From contig DATBGO010000350.1 in NCBI GenBank assembly GCA_036558005.1, positions 14,897-78,896 of the forward strand: a stretch of 64,000 bases of DNA, read 5' to 3'. Numbering within the stretch: position 1 is the stretch's first letter; the number at the start of each line of letters is the position of its first letter. The notes beneath the pieces are model-generated. The model saw only the letters and a list, made by a program, of their open reading frames with translations, was not told where the DNA came from and ran no database searches. A program made the position numbers and the translations under genes. The DNA is from DATBGO01 sp036558005 (GTDB taxonomy: Bacteria; Actinomycetota; Actinomycetes; Streptosporangiales; Streptosporangiaceae). Below are positions 17,959 through 26,565 of the stretch, piece by piece.

Positions 17959-18332
17959 TGCCGCCCGTCCTGCGCAAGTACCTGCGGATCCGGACCTCCA
18001 CCGCGGTGCTCACGATCTTCTTCGTCGCGGTGCTCGTGCTGTACTTCTACGTCCGGCCAGACGACGCCGGACAGGAGCAGGCCAAGACGCGGGTGAACCC
18101 CAGGGCCACGGTGCCCGCGCCGCTGCTCCCGTTCCCGTCCCGGTCCGCCAGCAGCACGCCCCGGCCCAGCCAGTCGCCACGGGGCAGCATCTCCCCGTCA
18201 CGGTCCGTGACATCGTCATCGGGGTCCGCCACCGCGACGCCGGCCCCGTCGGGGTCATCATCCGGCCCGAGCTCGCCGGCGCCGGACCCGTCGCCGTCGC
18301 CGACAACGCCGGCCCCTTCCACGGCGGGCTGA
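17958..18332 (+). CDS. Small membrane-anchored protein coupled to MscS
   Basis: A 124-residue protein with one hydrophobic segment at about 15-33 (VLTIFFVAVLVLYFYV within it) and a Ser/Pro-rich tail of about 85 residues expected outside the membrane. The ATG overlaps the MscS stop as TGATG, which points to translational coupling and possibly physical association with the channel. The tail is low-complexity (repeated SPS, PSP and TP), like a wall-spanning linker. No catalytic motif is seen. Confidence 0.7.
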   Translation: MPPVLRKYLRIRTSTAVLTIFFVAVLVLYFYVRPDDAGQEQAKTRVNPRATVPAPLLPFPSRSASSTPRPSQSPRGSISPSRSVTSSSGSATATPAPSGSSSGPSSPAPDPSPSPTTPAPSTAG

Positions 18333-18395
18333 CCTGGTCCTCCGGCGCTGAGCCGACGGCACGATCGGGTCACATTGTGCCGACTACCTGCGGCG

Positions 18396-19463
18396 ATGCG
18401 CAACGTCGCCTATTGTGCCGATGTGATCACCCCCGACGCAGAAGCCCTCCAGATAGCCCGATCCGTCGTCGTCGTCGACCCGCCAGGCAGCGGTCCCGGC
18501 ATGTGGGCAGGCGGCCCGAGCGCGGTCCGCAGCGGCGGCGAGATCTACCTGGCGTACCGGCTGCGGCGGCCGGTCGGGCAGGGGCGGGGGTACGCGGTCG
18601 TGCTGGCCCGGTCCTGTGACGGGGAGCGGTTCGAGACCATCGCGACCATCGGCAAGGAGCAGCTGGGCGCCGAGTCGCTGGAACGGCCCATGCTGGTGCG
18701 GGCGCCGTCCGGCCGCTGGCGGCTGTACCTGAGCTGCGCCACCCCCGGCACCAAGCACTGGCGGGTGGAGGTGCTTGAAGCCGGCGACCCGGGCGGGTTC
18801 GACCCGCGCGAGCGCCAGGTGGTGCTGCCAGGCGACGCCGCCACCGCGGTGAAGGACCCGGTGATCATGTACGCGGGCGGCTGCTGGCACCTGTGGGCGT
18901 CGGTTCACCCGATCATCGACCCCGACCAGGCCGACCAGATGGTCACCTGCTACGCCACCAGCGCCGACGGGCTGGACTGGGGCTGGCACGGCACCGCGCT
19001 GCGGCCGCGGCGGGGCGAGTGGGACGCGCGCGGGGTGCGGGTCAGCGCGGTCAGGTTCACCGGCGACGGGGTCGTCGCGTACTACGACGGGCGGGCCAGC
19101 GCCGCGGAGAACTTCGAGGAGCGCACCGGCGTGGCGACCGGCCCCGGCCCGGCTGAGCTCACCGCGACCGGGTCGGTGATCGGCTCGCCGTTCGGCGGCG
19201 GCCTGCGCTACGTCAGCATCGTCGGTCTCGGCGACGGGCGGGAGCGGGTCTACTACGAGATGGCCCGGGCTGACGGCGCGCATGAGCTGCGCACCGAGCT
19301 GCGGTCGGCTCCGGCCGGCCTGGCCGGGGCCGATGAGCTGGCCGCCACCGCCGAGCTGGCCGCCGCGGCCGAGCTGTCCCGGATGGCCGAGCCGGCCGCG
19401 GCGGCCGGGCTGGCTGGAGCGGCGGAACTGGCCGGGGCCGCGGAAATGGCCGGCCCGGCCTAG
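18396..19463 (+). CDS. Five-bladed beta-propeller (glycosidase-like) protein
   Basis: About 355 residues. The sequence resembles GH43/GH62/GH130-like five-bladed propellers: AGGPSAVRSGGEIYLAYR near the start, a KDPVIMYAGGCWHLWAS blade, and later YYDGRAS and YYEMAR. The acids needed for catalysis cannot be assigned by eye. The last roughly 40 residues are a low-complexity Ala/Glu/Leu tail (AELA repeats) that does not look like part of the fold. Start choice is uncertain: ATG 18396 is used, but GTG 18423 is in frame and begins nearer to the fold. No signal peptide is visible, so action would be cytosolic. Confidence 0.72.
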   Translation: MRNVAYCADVITPDAEALQIARSVVVVDPPGSGPGMWAGGPSAVRSGGEIYLAYRLRRPVGQGRGYAVVLARSCDGERFETIATIGKEQLGAESLERPMLVRAPSGRWRLYLSCATPGTKHWRVEVLEAGDPGGFDPRERQVVLPGDAATAVKDPVIMYAGGCWHLWASVHPIIDPDQADQMVTCYATSADGLDWGWHGTALRPRRGEWDARGVRVSAVRFTGDGVVAYYDGRASAAENFEERTGVATGPGPAELTATGSVIGSPFGGGLRYVSIVGLGDGRERVYYEMARADGAHELRTELRSAPAGLAGADELAATAELAAAAELSRMAEPAAAAGLAGAAELAGAAEMAGPA

Positions 19464-19474
19464 CGGTCACCAGG

Positions 19475-19563
19475 CTGCCAGGGCCGGCCTGGCGCCCGCT
19501 GGCCAGGGCCCGCCTGGCAGATACGGCCGGACCGGGGCGGCCAGGCGGATACTGCCGCCCCGG
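19475..19563. terminator. Two GC-rich hairpins between convergent genes
   Basis: CTGCCAGG at 19475-19482 pairs with CCTGGCAG at 19513-19520. A second, perfect 10 bp stem pairs CCGGGGCGGC at 19532-19541 with GCCGCCCCGG at 19554-19563 around a 12-base loop. Both lie between the convergent propeller and sulfotransferase genes, so they may end transcription from both sides. Confidence 0.6.
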
Positions 19564-19576
19564 GGCGGCCTGGCGG

Positions 19577-20542
19577 TCAGAAAGCGGCGGGGCGGCCGTT
19601 CTTGGCCTGGCCCTGGTCGGCCGGGCGCGCCCCGACAAGGCCGCCCGACTCGCCGCGCGGCAGCAGCCAGTCGCTGTAATCCTCCCCGGTGATGCTTTCC
19701 AGCAGCCGGATGTCGGCCTCGAACCGGGGGATGAGCGCCCGGCGCTGCGCCCAGGTCAGCGGGCGGCGCGGCGGGCTGTCGCGTTGCAGGGCCCGCTGCA
19801 TTGGCTCGGTCGGCACGCCCGGGATCGCATACGCCACCCGCAGCGCCGCCGACAGCGCGCGATGGCGCAGCGTCCGCTCCGGGTGGGCGGTGACGTTCTG
19901 CTTGGGCACCTCGCCCACGACGCCCTGCGGCACCCCCAGGAACGCGCAGATCCGGTTCAGCACCGTCCCGGGCTGGTCGACCAGGGCCCGGTACCGGAAG
20001 ACCAGCACCTGCTCGCGCGGGAACACCGTGTACAGGCGGGCCAGTTGCTCGCCGTACCGGCCGAGCGCCAGGTAATGCCAGAAATCCGCCCATCCCGCCC
20101 TGATCCGGCGCTCTTCCTCGGCGCAGGCCTGCACGAAGTCGCCGACCGGATCGAGCCCGGCCGACCACAGGTGGGTCCAGTTCGAGTGCGCCCGCTCCAC
20201 CGGGTCGCGCAGCACGACGATCAGCCTGGCGCCGGGGATGAGCGACCGGATCCGCAGCTGCGCGTCGTGCCGGTAGAGGTAGAAGGGAGTTGACTCGCCC
20301 CTCGGCAGGCTGGCCGGCCCGGCCCGGAACAGCGCCTCGTAGTCAGCGCGCCGCCACACGTGCTCGTGGTAGGTGCGCATGTCGCCGGGCCCGCCCCGGC
20401 CCGGCGGCGGCCCGTCGGAAAGGAAGAACTTGGGCTCCTTGACCGGCGACAGGTACAGGTACGGATGCCGGGCCAGCGCCGCGTGCAAGGCCGTCGTGCC
20501 CGCTTTCGGCGCGCCCGCCACGAAGAAGTCTGGCAGGGCCAT
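19577..20542 (-). CDS. Sulfotransferase family protein
   Basis: A 321-residue PAPS-dependent sulfotransferase, predicted soluble. The 5'-phosphosulfate loop is PKAGTTAL at residues 12-19. The 3'-phosphate-binding region is represented by RLIVVLRDPVERAHSNW, with Arg and Ser in the expected order. The C-terminal part matches bacterial heparan- or lipid-type sulfotransferases. The ATG is preceded by GGAGAC. The acceptor molecule is unknown. No other sulfur-activation genes lie nearby. Confidence 0.88.
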   Translation of the reverse strand: MALPDFFVAGAPKAGTTALHAALARHPYLYLSPVKEPKFFLSDGPPPGRGGPGDMRTYHEHVWRRADYEALFRAGPASLPRGESTPFYLYRHDAQLRIRSLIPGARLIVVLRDPVERAHSNWTHLWSAGLDPVGDFVQACAEEERRIRAGWADFWHYLALGRYGEQLARLYTVFPREQVLVFRYRALVDQPGTVLNRICAFLGVPQGVVGEVPKQNVTAHPERTLRHRALSAALRVAYAIPGVPTEPMQRALQRDSPPRRPLTWAQRRALIPRFEADIRLLESITGEDYSDWLLPRGESGGLVGARPADQGQAKNGRPAAF

Positions 20543-20689
20543 AGCGCTGTCTCCTCGGGGACTAGCCTGCTATCCCTACTATTTCACTAGGATTCTCGTC
20601 TTTGGATGATCCCTACCCGGTATCGAGCAGATGTCACCCCCGAAATCCGGCCAGGCCGATAGCCGGCCGGGAGGCGGAAGCCGGGCTGG

Positions 20690-21658
20690 TCAGGACGCGG
20701 CGGCCGGCCCGGGGAGAACAGCCAGCAGGTACCGCTGCTGCGGCTTGCCGGTGTGCGGGTGCGGCGCCGGCGGCGCCGGGTCGGTGACCCAGCCAAGCCG
20801 CTCATAGAGTCGCATGGCGGCCGGATTGTCCTCGTATACCAGCAATTGCGCGTTCTGGTATCCCACGGCGGCCAGCTGGCTGGCCAGCGCCCTGAGCGTG
20901 ATCGCGGCCAGGCCCTCGCCCCACCGGTCCGGCGCGGAGCCGAGGTAGCTGACCTCGGCGGTGCCGTCGCCGTCCGCCGCGGCCTGGCTGGCGGTCGCGA
21001 ACGCCACCACCCGGTCGCCGTCGGCGGCCACGGTGAACTCGGCGCCCGGCTGGCTCAGCGCCTTGACCAGCACCGGCCGGGCCTGGGACAGCGCCGCCAC
21101 CTCGTCGTCCCCGTCCCTGGCCGCGGTCGCCTCGGCCCAGAGCCGCGCGGCCGCGTCCACGTCGGCGAGCCGGCCCGGCCGCACCGTCACGAACGTCTGG
21201 ATCATCTCCTGCTCGAGCAGGCCGGGATCGTCCGGCCGCACCGGCTGGGTCTTGCCTGTCGAACGGAACCCGTGCCGCTCGTACAGCCGCACCGCGGGCA
21301 TGTTGCCGACCGTGACCCACAGCGTGATCGACGCGTAGCCGGCCCGCCTGGCCCACCGCTGGACGGCGCGGACCAGCACGTCGGCGATCCCGCGCCCGCG
21401 CTGGCCCGGGTCGACCCACATGGAGACCAGCTCGGCCATGCCGTCGTCGATGATGCCCCCCACCATCCCGACGGCCTTCCCGTCCTGCCGCACCACGAAC
21501 TGGGCCCGCCCGGCCAGCCGCCGCCGCCAGTCCGCCTCGGTCAGCCCGCTCTCCCCGGCGAGCGTCGAGCCGAACGCATGCGGTGCCTCGCCCAGCCCGG
21601 CCAGCCGGATCTCCCGGTACTCTCGCCAGTCGTCAGGTTCTAGTAGCTCTGCTTCCAC
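20690..21658 (-). CDS. Tandem GNAT N-acetyltransferase
   Basis: A 322-residue protein with two GNAT folds. The first, at residues 1-150, has the acetyl-CoA loop DPGQRGRGIADVLV; the second, at about 155-322, has LGSAPDRWGEGLAAITL, where the loop is less canonical. Both end with YERHGF or YERLGW motifs typical of the family. The two halves resemble a duplicated domain, as in mycothiol synthase, but other MshD features were not recognised. The start is a GTG at 21658. The acetylated substrate cannot be predicted. Confidence 0.85.
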   Translation of the reverse strand: MEAELLEPDDWREYREIRLAGLGEAPHAFGSTLAGESGLTEADWRRRLAGRAQFVVRQDGKAVGMVGGIIDDGMAELVSMWVDPGQRGRGIADVLVRAVQRWARRAGYASITLWVTVGNMPAVRLYERHGFRSTGKTQPVRPDDPGLLEQEMIQTFVTVRPGRLADVDAAARLWAEATAARDGDDEVAALSQARPVLVKALSQPGAEFTVAADGDRVVAFATASQAAADGDGTAEVSYLGSAPDRWGEGLAAITLRALASQLAAVGYQNAQLLVYEDNPAAMRLYERLGWVTDPAPPAPHPHTGKPQQRYLLAVLPGPAAAS

Positions 21659-21816
21659 AGCCAGTTATCCTCGCCGTTGCCCGCGGCGGCCTCAAGCCGA
21701 TTAGCGTCCTGGTGATCTTCGCCAGGCCGGGGCCGCTAGCCGCATCCGGGGCAGCGGCGGCAGTGGCATCGGGTCGCCGTCATAGCCGGGCACGCTGCCG
21801 GACCGGGCGGGCCCGG

Positions 21817-23229
21817 TCAGCCGACCAGTGTCTTCACCGCGCCGGCCAGGCTGGCCAGGGCCGCCTTGGCGTCGCCGAAGTACATGCTGGTCTTCGGGTT
21901 GACGTAGAGCTCGTTGTCGATGCCAGCGTAGCCGTGGCCCATCGAGCGCTTGATCACGATGATGCTCTTGGCCTGGTCGACGTCGAGGATCGGCATCCCG
22001 GAGATCGCGGTACCGGGCCGCCGCGCGGCCGGGTTGGTGACGTCGTTGGCCCCGATGACCAGCGCGACGTCGGTCCTGCTGAACTCGGGATTGATCTCGT
22101 CCATCTCCTTGAGCTGCGGGTAGGGCACGTTGGCCTCGGCCAGCAGCACGTTCATGTGACCGGGCATCCGGCCGGCCACCGGGTGGATCGCGTAGCTGAC
22201 GTCGATCCCGCGCGACTCCAGCAGGTCGGCCAGCTCGGCGACCTCGTGCTGGGCCTGCGCAGCGGCCAGGCCGTACCCGGGCACGATGATCAGCTTGCTC
22301 GCGTAGGCCAGCTGGATCGCCGCGTCGTCGGCCGCGATCGAGCGGACGCCAGCGCCCGCCCCGGTCACCGCGGCCGGCGCCGCGTCCCCGGTGCCGAAGC
22401 CGCCCATGATGATGTTGCCGATGGACCGGTTCATCGCGTCGGCCATCAGCTTGGTCAGGATGCCGCCGGACGCCCCGACCAGCGCCCCGGCGATGATCAG
22501 CGCCCAGTTGCCGATGACGAAACCCGCCATCGCCACGGCTGTGCCGGTGAACGCGTTCAGCAGCGAGATCACCACCGGCATGTCAGCGCCGCCGATCGGC
22601 ATGACCATGGAGACGCCGAACGCCAGCGCCGCGATGATGATCAGGACCAGGCCGGGCAGGCTCGGGGTGGCGATCAGGTAGCCGGCCGCGCCCAGCGCGA
22701 CCGCGGCCAGCACCAGGTTGACGATCCGCTGGCCGCGGAAGGTGACCGGCGCGGAGTTGATCACTCCCTGCAGCTTCCCCGCGGCGATGATCGAGCCGGA
22801 GAAGGTGACCGCGCCGATGATGACGTCCAGCACGGTGGTGACGGTCGTCGACTCGGGCACCCCGACCGCCGCGTCGGTGAGCCGCGTGTAGTCGTGGATC
22901 GCGACCAGCGCGGCCGCGCCGCCGCCCACCGCGTTGAACACGCTCACCAGCTGCGGCATCGCGGTCATCTGCACGTTCCTGGCGAAGTACAGGCCGGCCC
23001 CGCCGCCGACCAGCGCGCCGATGATCATCACCACCCAGCCGGTGGCGCTGATCGCGCCGGAGTGGATGACCAGCGCGAGGGTGGCGGCCACCGCGGCGAC
23101 CATGCCGATGGTGGACGCCTGGTTGCCGCGCCGGGCGGTGGCCGGGCTGTTCATCAGGTGCAGGCCGAGCACGAAGCAGGACGCGGCGGCGACGTAGACG
23201 AGCTGGATGATCGTGTTGAAGGCGCTCAT
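21817..23229 (-). CDS. pntB: NAD(P) transhydrogenase subunit beta
   Basis: A 470-residue membrane protein carrying the remaining transmembrane helices (dII) and the NADP(H)-binding domain (dIII). The dIII motif VPGYGLAAAQAQH and the DVALVIGANDVTNPAA segment are present. With PntA1 and PntA2 it transfers hydride from NADH to NADP+, driven by proton entry. The frame extends upstream, but the ATG at 23229 starts the protein where the first helix follows (NTIIQLVYVAAASCFVLG). Its start overlaps the pntA2 stop by 4 bp, so the three genes form one operon. Confidence 0.95.
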   Translation of the reverse strand: MSAFNTIIQLVYVAAASCFVLGLHLMNSPATARRGNQASTIGMVAAVAATLALVIHSGAISATGWVVMIIGALVGGGAGLYFARNVQMTAMPQLVSVFNAVGGGAAALVAIHDYTRLTDAAVGVPESTTVTTVLDVIIGAVTFSGSIIAAGKLQGVINSAPVTFRGQRIVNLVLAAVALGAAGYLIATPSLPGLVLIIIAALAFGVSMVMPIGGADMPVVISLLNAFTGTAVAMAGFVIGNWALIIAGALVGASGGILTKLMADAMNRSIGNIIMGGFGTGDAAPAAVTGAGAGVRSIAADDAAIQLAYASKLIIVPGYGLAAAQAQHEVAELADLLESRGIDVSYAIHPVAGRMPGHMNVLLAEANVPYPQLKEMDEINPEFSRTDVALVIGANDVTNPAARRPGTAISGMPILDVDQAKSIIVIKRSMGHGYAGIDNELYVNPKTSMYFGDAKAALASLAGAVKTLVG

Positions 23230-23558
23230 GGCCGCTGCCCGTCCTGGCCGGGCCCGCCGGTCGGCGCTGGCGCGCCCGGCCTGCGGTGGAACATCTTCAG
23301 CATCCGGCCGGTCACCACGTAGCCGCCGACCACGTTCATGGCCGCGAACGCGGCGGCGATGAACGCGATGATGTACCCGATGGCGTTGTTCGCGGTGACC
23401 GCGATCAGCATGGCGCCGACCAGCACGATCCCGTGGATGGAGTTGGCCGCCGACATCAGCGGCGTGTGCAGGGTGGCGGGCACCTTGCTGATCACCTCGA
23501 AGCCCACCCACAGGCTGAGCACGAAGATGACCAGGTCAGTCAGAAGCGCCGTCGACAT
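23226..23558 (-). CDS. pntA2: NAD(P) transhydrogenase subunit alpha part 2
   Basis: A 110-residue protein with about three membrane helices (LLTDLVIFVLSLWVGFEVI, then IHGIVLVGAMLIAV and IGYIIAFIAAAFAAMNVVGG), corresponding to the PntAB part of the split transhydrogenase. It ends in a Pro/Gly-rich cytosolic tail. The ATG at 23558 lies 23 bp inside the end of pntA1, and its stop overlaps the pntB start, so the three subunits should be made in step. The longer upstream frame is a shadow of the pntA1 tail. Confidence 0.92.
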   Translation of the reverse strand: MSTALLTDLVIFVLSLWVGFEVISKVPATLHTPLMSAANSIHGIVLVGAMLIAVTANNAIGYIIAFIAAAFAAMNVVGGYVVTGRMLKMFHRRPGAPAPTGGPGQDGQRP

Positions 23559-24903
23559 TGGCGGTCCCTTCGGCGGACTTGGCGGGGGCGGACTTGGCGG
23601 AGGCGGGCTCGGCGCGGGGGGGCTCGGCGGGGGTGGGCTCGGCGGATTGGGGCTCGGCGGGGGCGGGCTGGCCGGACTCGGCGGGCCGGGCGGACTGGTC
23701 CGGCTGCGCGGACTGGTCCGGCTCGGCGGACTGGTCCGGCTCGGCCGGCGGGCCCGGATCAGCGGCACTGTCCTGCGCCTCCGGCGGGCGGAGTGCTGGG
23801 TGGACGAGCCGCCCGCCATGGCTGATGACGACGCCCGCCAGCAGGTCGTCGGACAGGTCGACCGCCAGCGCGCCGTCGGTGACCATGTACAGCAGCAGCG
23901 AGCTGACGTTGCGGGAGTACGCCGCCGACGAGGCTGGCGCCATGCTGGCGGGCAGGCCGCTCGCGCCGATCACGGTGACGCCGTTCTCGGTCAGCACGGT
24001 CTCCCCTGGTACCGAGCCGGCCACGTTGCCGCCCAGCTCGCTGGCGCCCATGTCGACGACGACCGACCCGGCGGCCATCGACTTCAGCGCGTCGCCGGTC
24101 ACCAGCAGCGGCGGGCGCCGCCCCGGCACCTGCGCGGTGGTGATCACGACGTCGTGGCGGGCGATGTGGCCGGCCAGCTCGTCCTGCTGAGCCTGGCGTT
24201 CCTCCTCGGTCAGCGCCCTGGCGTAACCGCCCTCGCCGCCCGCCGGGCCCACCGACGTCAGCTCGATGAAGGTGGCGCCGAGCGAGGCCACCTCGGTCTT
24301 GGTCTCGGGCCGCACGTCGTAGGCGGACACCACGGCGCCGAGCCTGCGCGCGGTCCCGATCGCCTGCAGCCCGGCCACCCCGGTGCCGAGCACCAGCAGC
24401 CTGGCCGGCCGGGCGGTGCCCGCCGCGGTGATCAGCAGCGGGAAGAACCGGCCGTACGCGCCCGCCGCCAGCAGCACCGCCTTGTAGCCGGCGATGTTGG
24501 CCTGCGAGGTGAGCGCGTCCATCGCCTGGGCCCGCGGCAGCGTCCTCGGGATCATGTCCATGCTGGCCGCGGTGACCCCGGCCTGCGCCAGCTGGCCGGC
24601 CAGGGCCTGATCGGACAGCGGCGCCAGCATCCCGAACAGCGCCTGGCCCGCCCGCAGCCCGGCCACCGCGGCCTCGCCCGGCTTGCCGACCATCAGGATG
24701 ACGTCGGCGGCCCACGCCTCCTGGCGGCCGACGATCGCCGCGCCTGCCTCGGCGTAACTGCCGTCCGGTACCCAGGCCGCATCGCCTGCCCCGGACTCCA
24801 CCAGCACGTCCAGGCCGGCTGCGCGCAGCTTCCCGACAGCATCGGGAATCAGCGCGACCCGGCGCTCACCGGGCGCGGTTTCCTTGACGACGGCGACCTT
24901 CAT
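23536..24903 (-). CDS. pntA1: NAD(P) transhydrogenase subunit alpha part 1
   Basis: A 455-residue cytosolic NAD(H)-binding dI subunit. It begins MKVAVVKE, has the ERRVALIPD segment, the nucleotide loop GTGVAGLQAIGTARRLGA, and TAQVPGRRPPLL followed by VDMGASELGGN, all characteristic of dI. The dI domain ends near residue 380. Unlike typical PntAA proteins of about 370-390 residues, the remaining 70 residues are a Pro/Glu/Ala/Gln-rich tail with repeated PDQSA units. The ATG is the first residue of the domain. It is first in the pntA1-pntA2-pntB operon. Confidence 0.94.
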   Translation of the reverse strand: MKVAVVKETAPGERRVALIPDAVGKLRAAGLDVLVESGAGDAAWVPDGSYAEAGAAIVGRQEAWAADVILMVGKPGEAAVAGLRAGQALFGMLAPLSDQALAGQLAQAGVTAASMDMIPRTLPRAQAMDALTSQANIAGYKAVLLAAGAYGRFFPLLITAAGTARPARLLVLGTGVAGLQAIGTARRLGAVVSAYDVRPETKTEVASLGATFIELTSVGPAGGEGGYARALTEEERQAQQDELAGHIARHDVVITTAQVPGRRPPLLVTGDALKSMAAGSVVVDMGASELGGNVAGSVPGETVLTENGVTVIGASGLPASMAPASSAAYSRNVSSLLLYMVTDGALAVDLSDDLLAGVVISHGGRLVHPALRPPEAQDSAADPGPPAEPDQSAEPDQSAQPDQSARPAESGQPAPAEPQSAEPTPAEPPRAEPASAKSAPAKSAEGTANVDGASD

Positions 24904-25539
24904 AAGCGCGACCTCACGAGTCAGTTTCTGGGCAGTCCTACGAGTCGCCCGCAGGCTGCTATTACCAATAGCGTCCTTGCCTTGGCTGCGGCCAACGCAA
25001 CGTTCCGGCCCGCCCGGGCCCGGCCGCTGAGCCTGCCTACAAGTGTGACTCTACTGGCCGGCCGGGCATGGTAGCGGACGGGCCGGCGCCGCCCGCCGCG
25101 GGGGCACCGCCGGTGGCCGGGGCCGTGCGGGCGGGCAGGGGGCCGGCGCGGGCGGGGGACGGGGACGGGCCGGCGCCGCCCGCCGCGGGCCGGCGGATCC
25201 GCCCATGTCCGCCAGCGCTGCCCGGCCCCGGCCGGTGGGGATGCGCTGGCCCCCTGCTGTCGTTGTTTCAGCGGCTCGGGGCCAGCGCATCCGTTGCCAG
25301 CGCGGGACGGGGCGGGGCGATGCGGGGCGGGGCTGGCCGCGGGGATACCTTTAGGGCGGCCGGCCCGGCCGGCCCGGCGGGCATTGGGCGACGGGTAATT
25401 CCCTGGGTGAGGATTAACCGGGGCGCATGAGCGGGGGCAGTGATGATTTCGCCGGAAAAGGTGACCGGGGCGGGCAGCCGGAAAAGTGATCGCGAATGGT
25501 GAGCCTGGTTAACCGGCGCCGGGTGCCGGGCCGCGGGGC
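24904..25539. other. Long GC-rich intergenic region with direct repeat
   Basis: The 636 bp between pntA1 and the small gene at 25540 contain no convincing gene. Near pntA1 the sequence is relatively AT-rich and probably carries the pnt promoter. Further on, a 25 bp block beginning acgggccggcgccgc occurs at about 25078 and again at about 25164. Short frames here show no family features. Confidence 0.5.
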
Positions 25540-25797
25540 ATGACCGGCGAGCCGGAAGGACTCGCCGGGCGGCTCGCCGCGGCCCAGCGCATGCTGGCCG
25601 CGGCCAGCTTCGACGACCAGACGCGGGCCAGGCTGCAGCGCAGGCTCACCGCGATCTGCGACGCGGTGAAGCTGCCCGGGGCGGACACCGGCCGCTGCGC
25701 CAGGCGGCTTGACCTGCTCGTAGCTGACCTGCGGGACTGCGTGCAGAGCGGCCAGGACCAGGGCGGCCAGGACCAGGCCGGCGGGGCTGGCGGCTGA
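25540..25797 (+). CDS. Small hypothetical protein, 85 aa
   Basis: An ATG-started frame encoding a helical protein (RLAAAQRMLAAASFDD, then RARLQRRLTAICDAVKL) with a Gln/Gly-rich end. It has no membrane segment and no known motif. GC3 bias and helix pattern suggest a real gene, but the ribosome-binding site is weak and it lies alone between a repeat-rich spacer and the AT-rich region upstream of hup. Function unknown. Confidence 0.45.
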   Translation: MTGEPEGLAGRLAAAQRMLAAASFDDQTRARLQRRLTAICDAVKLPGADTGRCARRLDLLVADLRDCVQSGQDQGGQDQAGGAGG

Positions 25798-26147
25798 GGG
25801 GGCGAACACCGCGCCTGAGGGCACGCGGGGGCAAGCCGGAAGAAAACTGATTAAGCAGAATCATTGTTCTTTTGCTACCGCATATACGCCAGGCTGATAT
25901 TGACTAGAACGGTATTCGGAAAATGCTCTAGCATGGCCTGGCTAGCCGGTTACTGGGCCGTCATGACGGGTGCGAACCGCGATTCCTGCGCCGTTATGTG
26001 AGGTTATGGCCTCGACACACGGTGATTTCTCGCGAATATGTTTGTGCGCCAGCGCTGAATCACCTAATTTCAAGCAGGTCAGAGGTCGCGAGTAGTTAGT
26101 GCCCTGTCCGCGCGACCTCCCGTTGGGGGAACCGCAGGAGTGAGGAA
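25798..26147 (+). promoter_or_regulatory. AT-rich leader and promoter region of hup
   Basis: These 350 bp are clearly richer in A and T than the surroundings, as expected upstream of a strongly expressed nucleoid-protein gene. TTGACT at 25900-25905 could be a -35 element, but no well-spaced -10 was found. A small dyad ATGCT-CT-AGCAT lies at 25923-25934. The 5' leader is probably long. A GGAGTGAGG Shine-Dalgarno region precedes the hup ATG. Confidence 0.45.
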
Positions 26148-26447
26148 ATGAACAAGCGTGACCTGATCGATACGATTTCAGGCCGGTTGGGAGACAAGAA
26201 AACCGCGACCGAAGCCGTCAACGCAGTGCTCGACGCCATCCAGGCAGCCGTCGCGAAGGGCGATAAAGTCTCGATTACCGGATTCGGGGTATTCGAGAAG
26301 GCTGTCCGCCCGGCCCGCACCGCGCGCAACCCGGCCACCGGCGCGTCCATCAAGGTGCCGAAGTCCTCGGTGCCCAAGTTCCGGCCCGGGTCGGACTTCA
26401 AGGCCGTCGTGAACGGCGACAAGAAAGTCGCCGCCACCAGGCGGTAG
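26148..26447 (+). CDS. hup: HU family DNA-binding protein
   Basis: A 99-residue histone-like protein that bends and compacts DNA in the nucleoid. It starts MNKRDLIDTI and has GFGVFEKAVRPARTARNPATG, the beta-arm segment with the conserved RNP motif, then VPKFRPGSDFK. Length is that of the HupA/HBsu type, without the Lys/Ala-rich tail of mycobacterial HupB or streptomycete HupS. It lies upstream of ddl and gpsA, the usual actinobacterial place. A strong GC hairpin follows the stop. Confidence 0.96.
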   Translation: MNKRDLIDTISGRLGDKKTATEAVNAVLDAIQAAVAKGDKVSITGFGVFEKAVRPARTARNPATGASIKVPKSSVPKFRPGSDFKAVVNGDKKVAATRR

Positions 26448-26454
26448 CGCGGGC

Positions 26455-26483
26455 GGCGAGCGGCGCGCAGCGCGCCGCTCGCC
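26455..26483 (+). terminator. Perfect 13 bp hairpin after hup
   Basis: GGCGAGCGGCGCG at 26455-26467 and its exact complement at 26471-26483 flank a 3-base loop, 8 bp after the hup stop. There is no T-tract, which is usual for actinobacterial terminators. It may also end ddl transcription arriving from the other strand. Confidence 0.75.
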
Positions 26484-26565
26484 ACCCCGGCGCGCCGGGA
26501 TGGCGCGGGCCTGGCGCACCGCGCGGCTCAGGCGCGGCTGGCGGGACGCCAGGGGTCCATTGCCG

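Noticed and set aside
21583..25074. Long forward frames opposite pntB and pntA1
   Set aside because: They are rich in Arg, Gly, His and Asp with no domain and lie antisense to a clear transhydrogenase operon.
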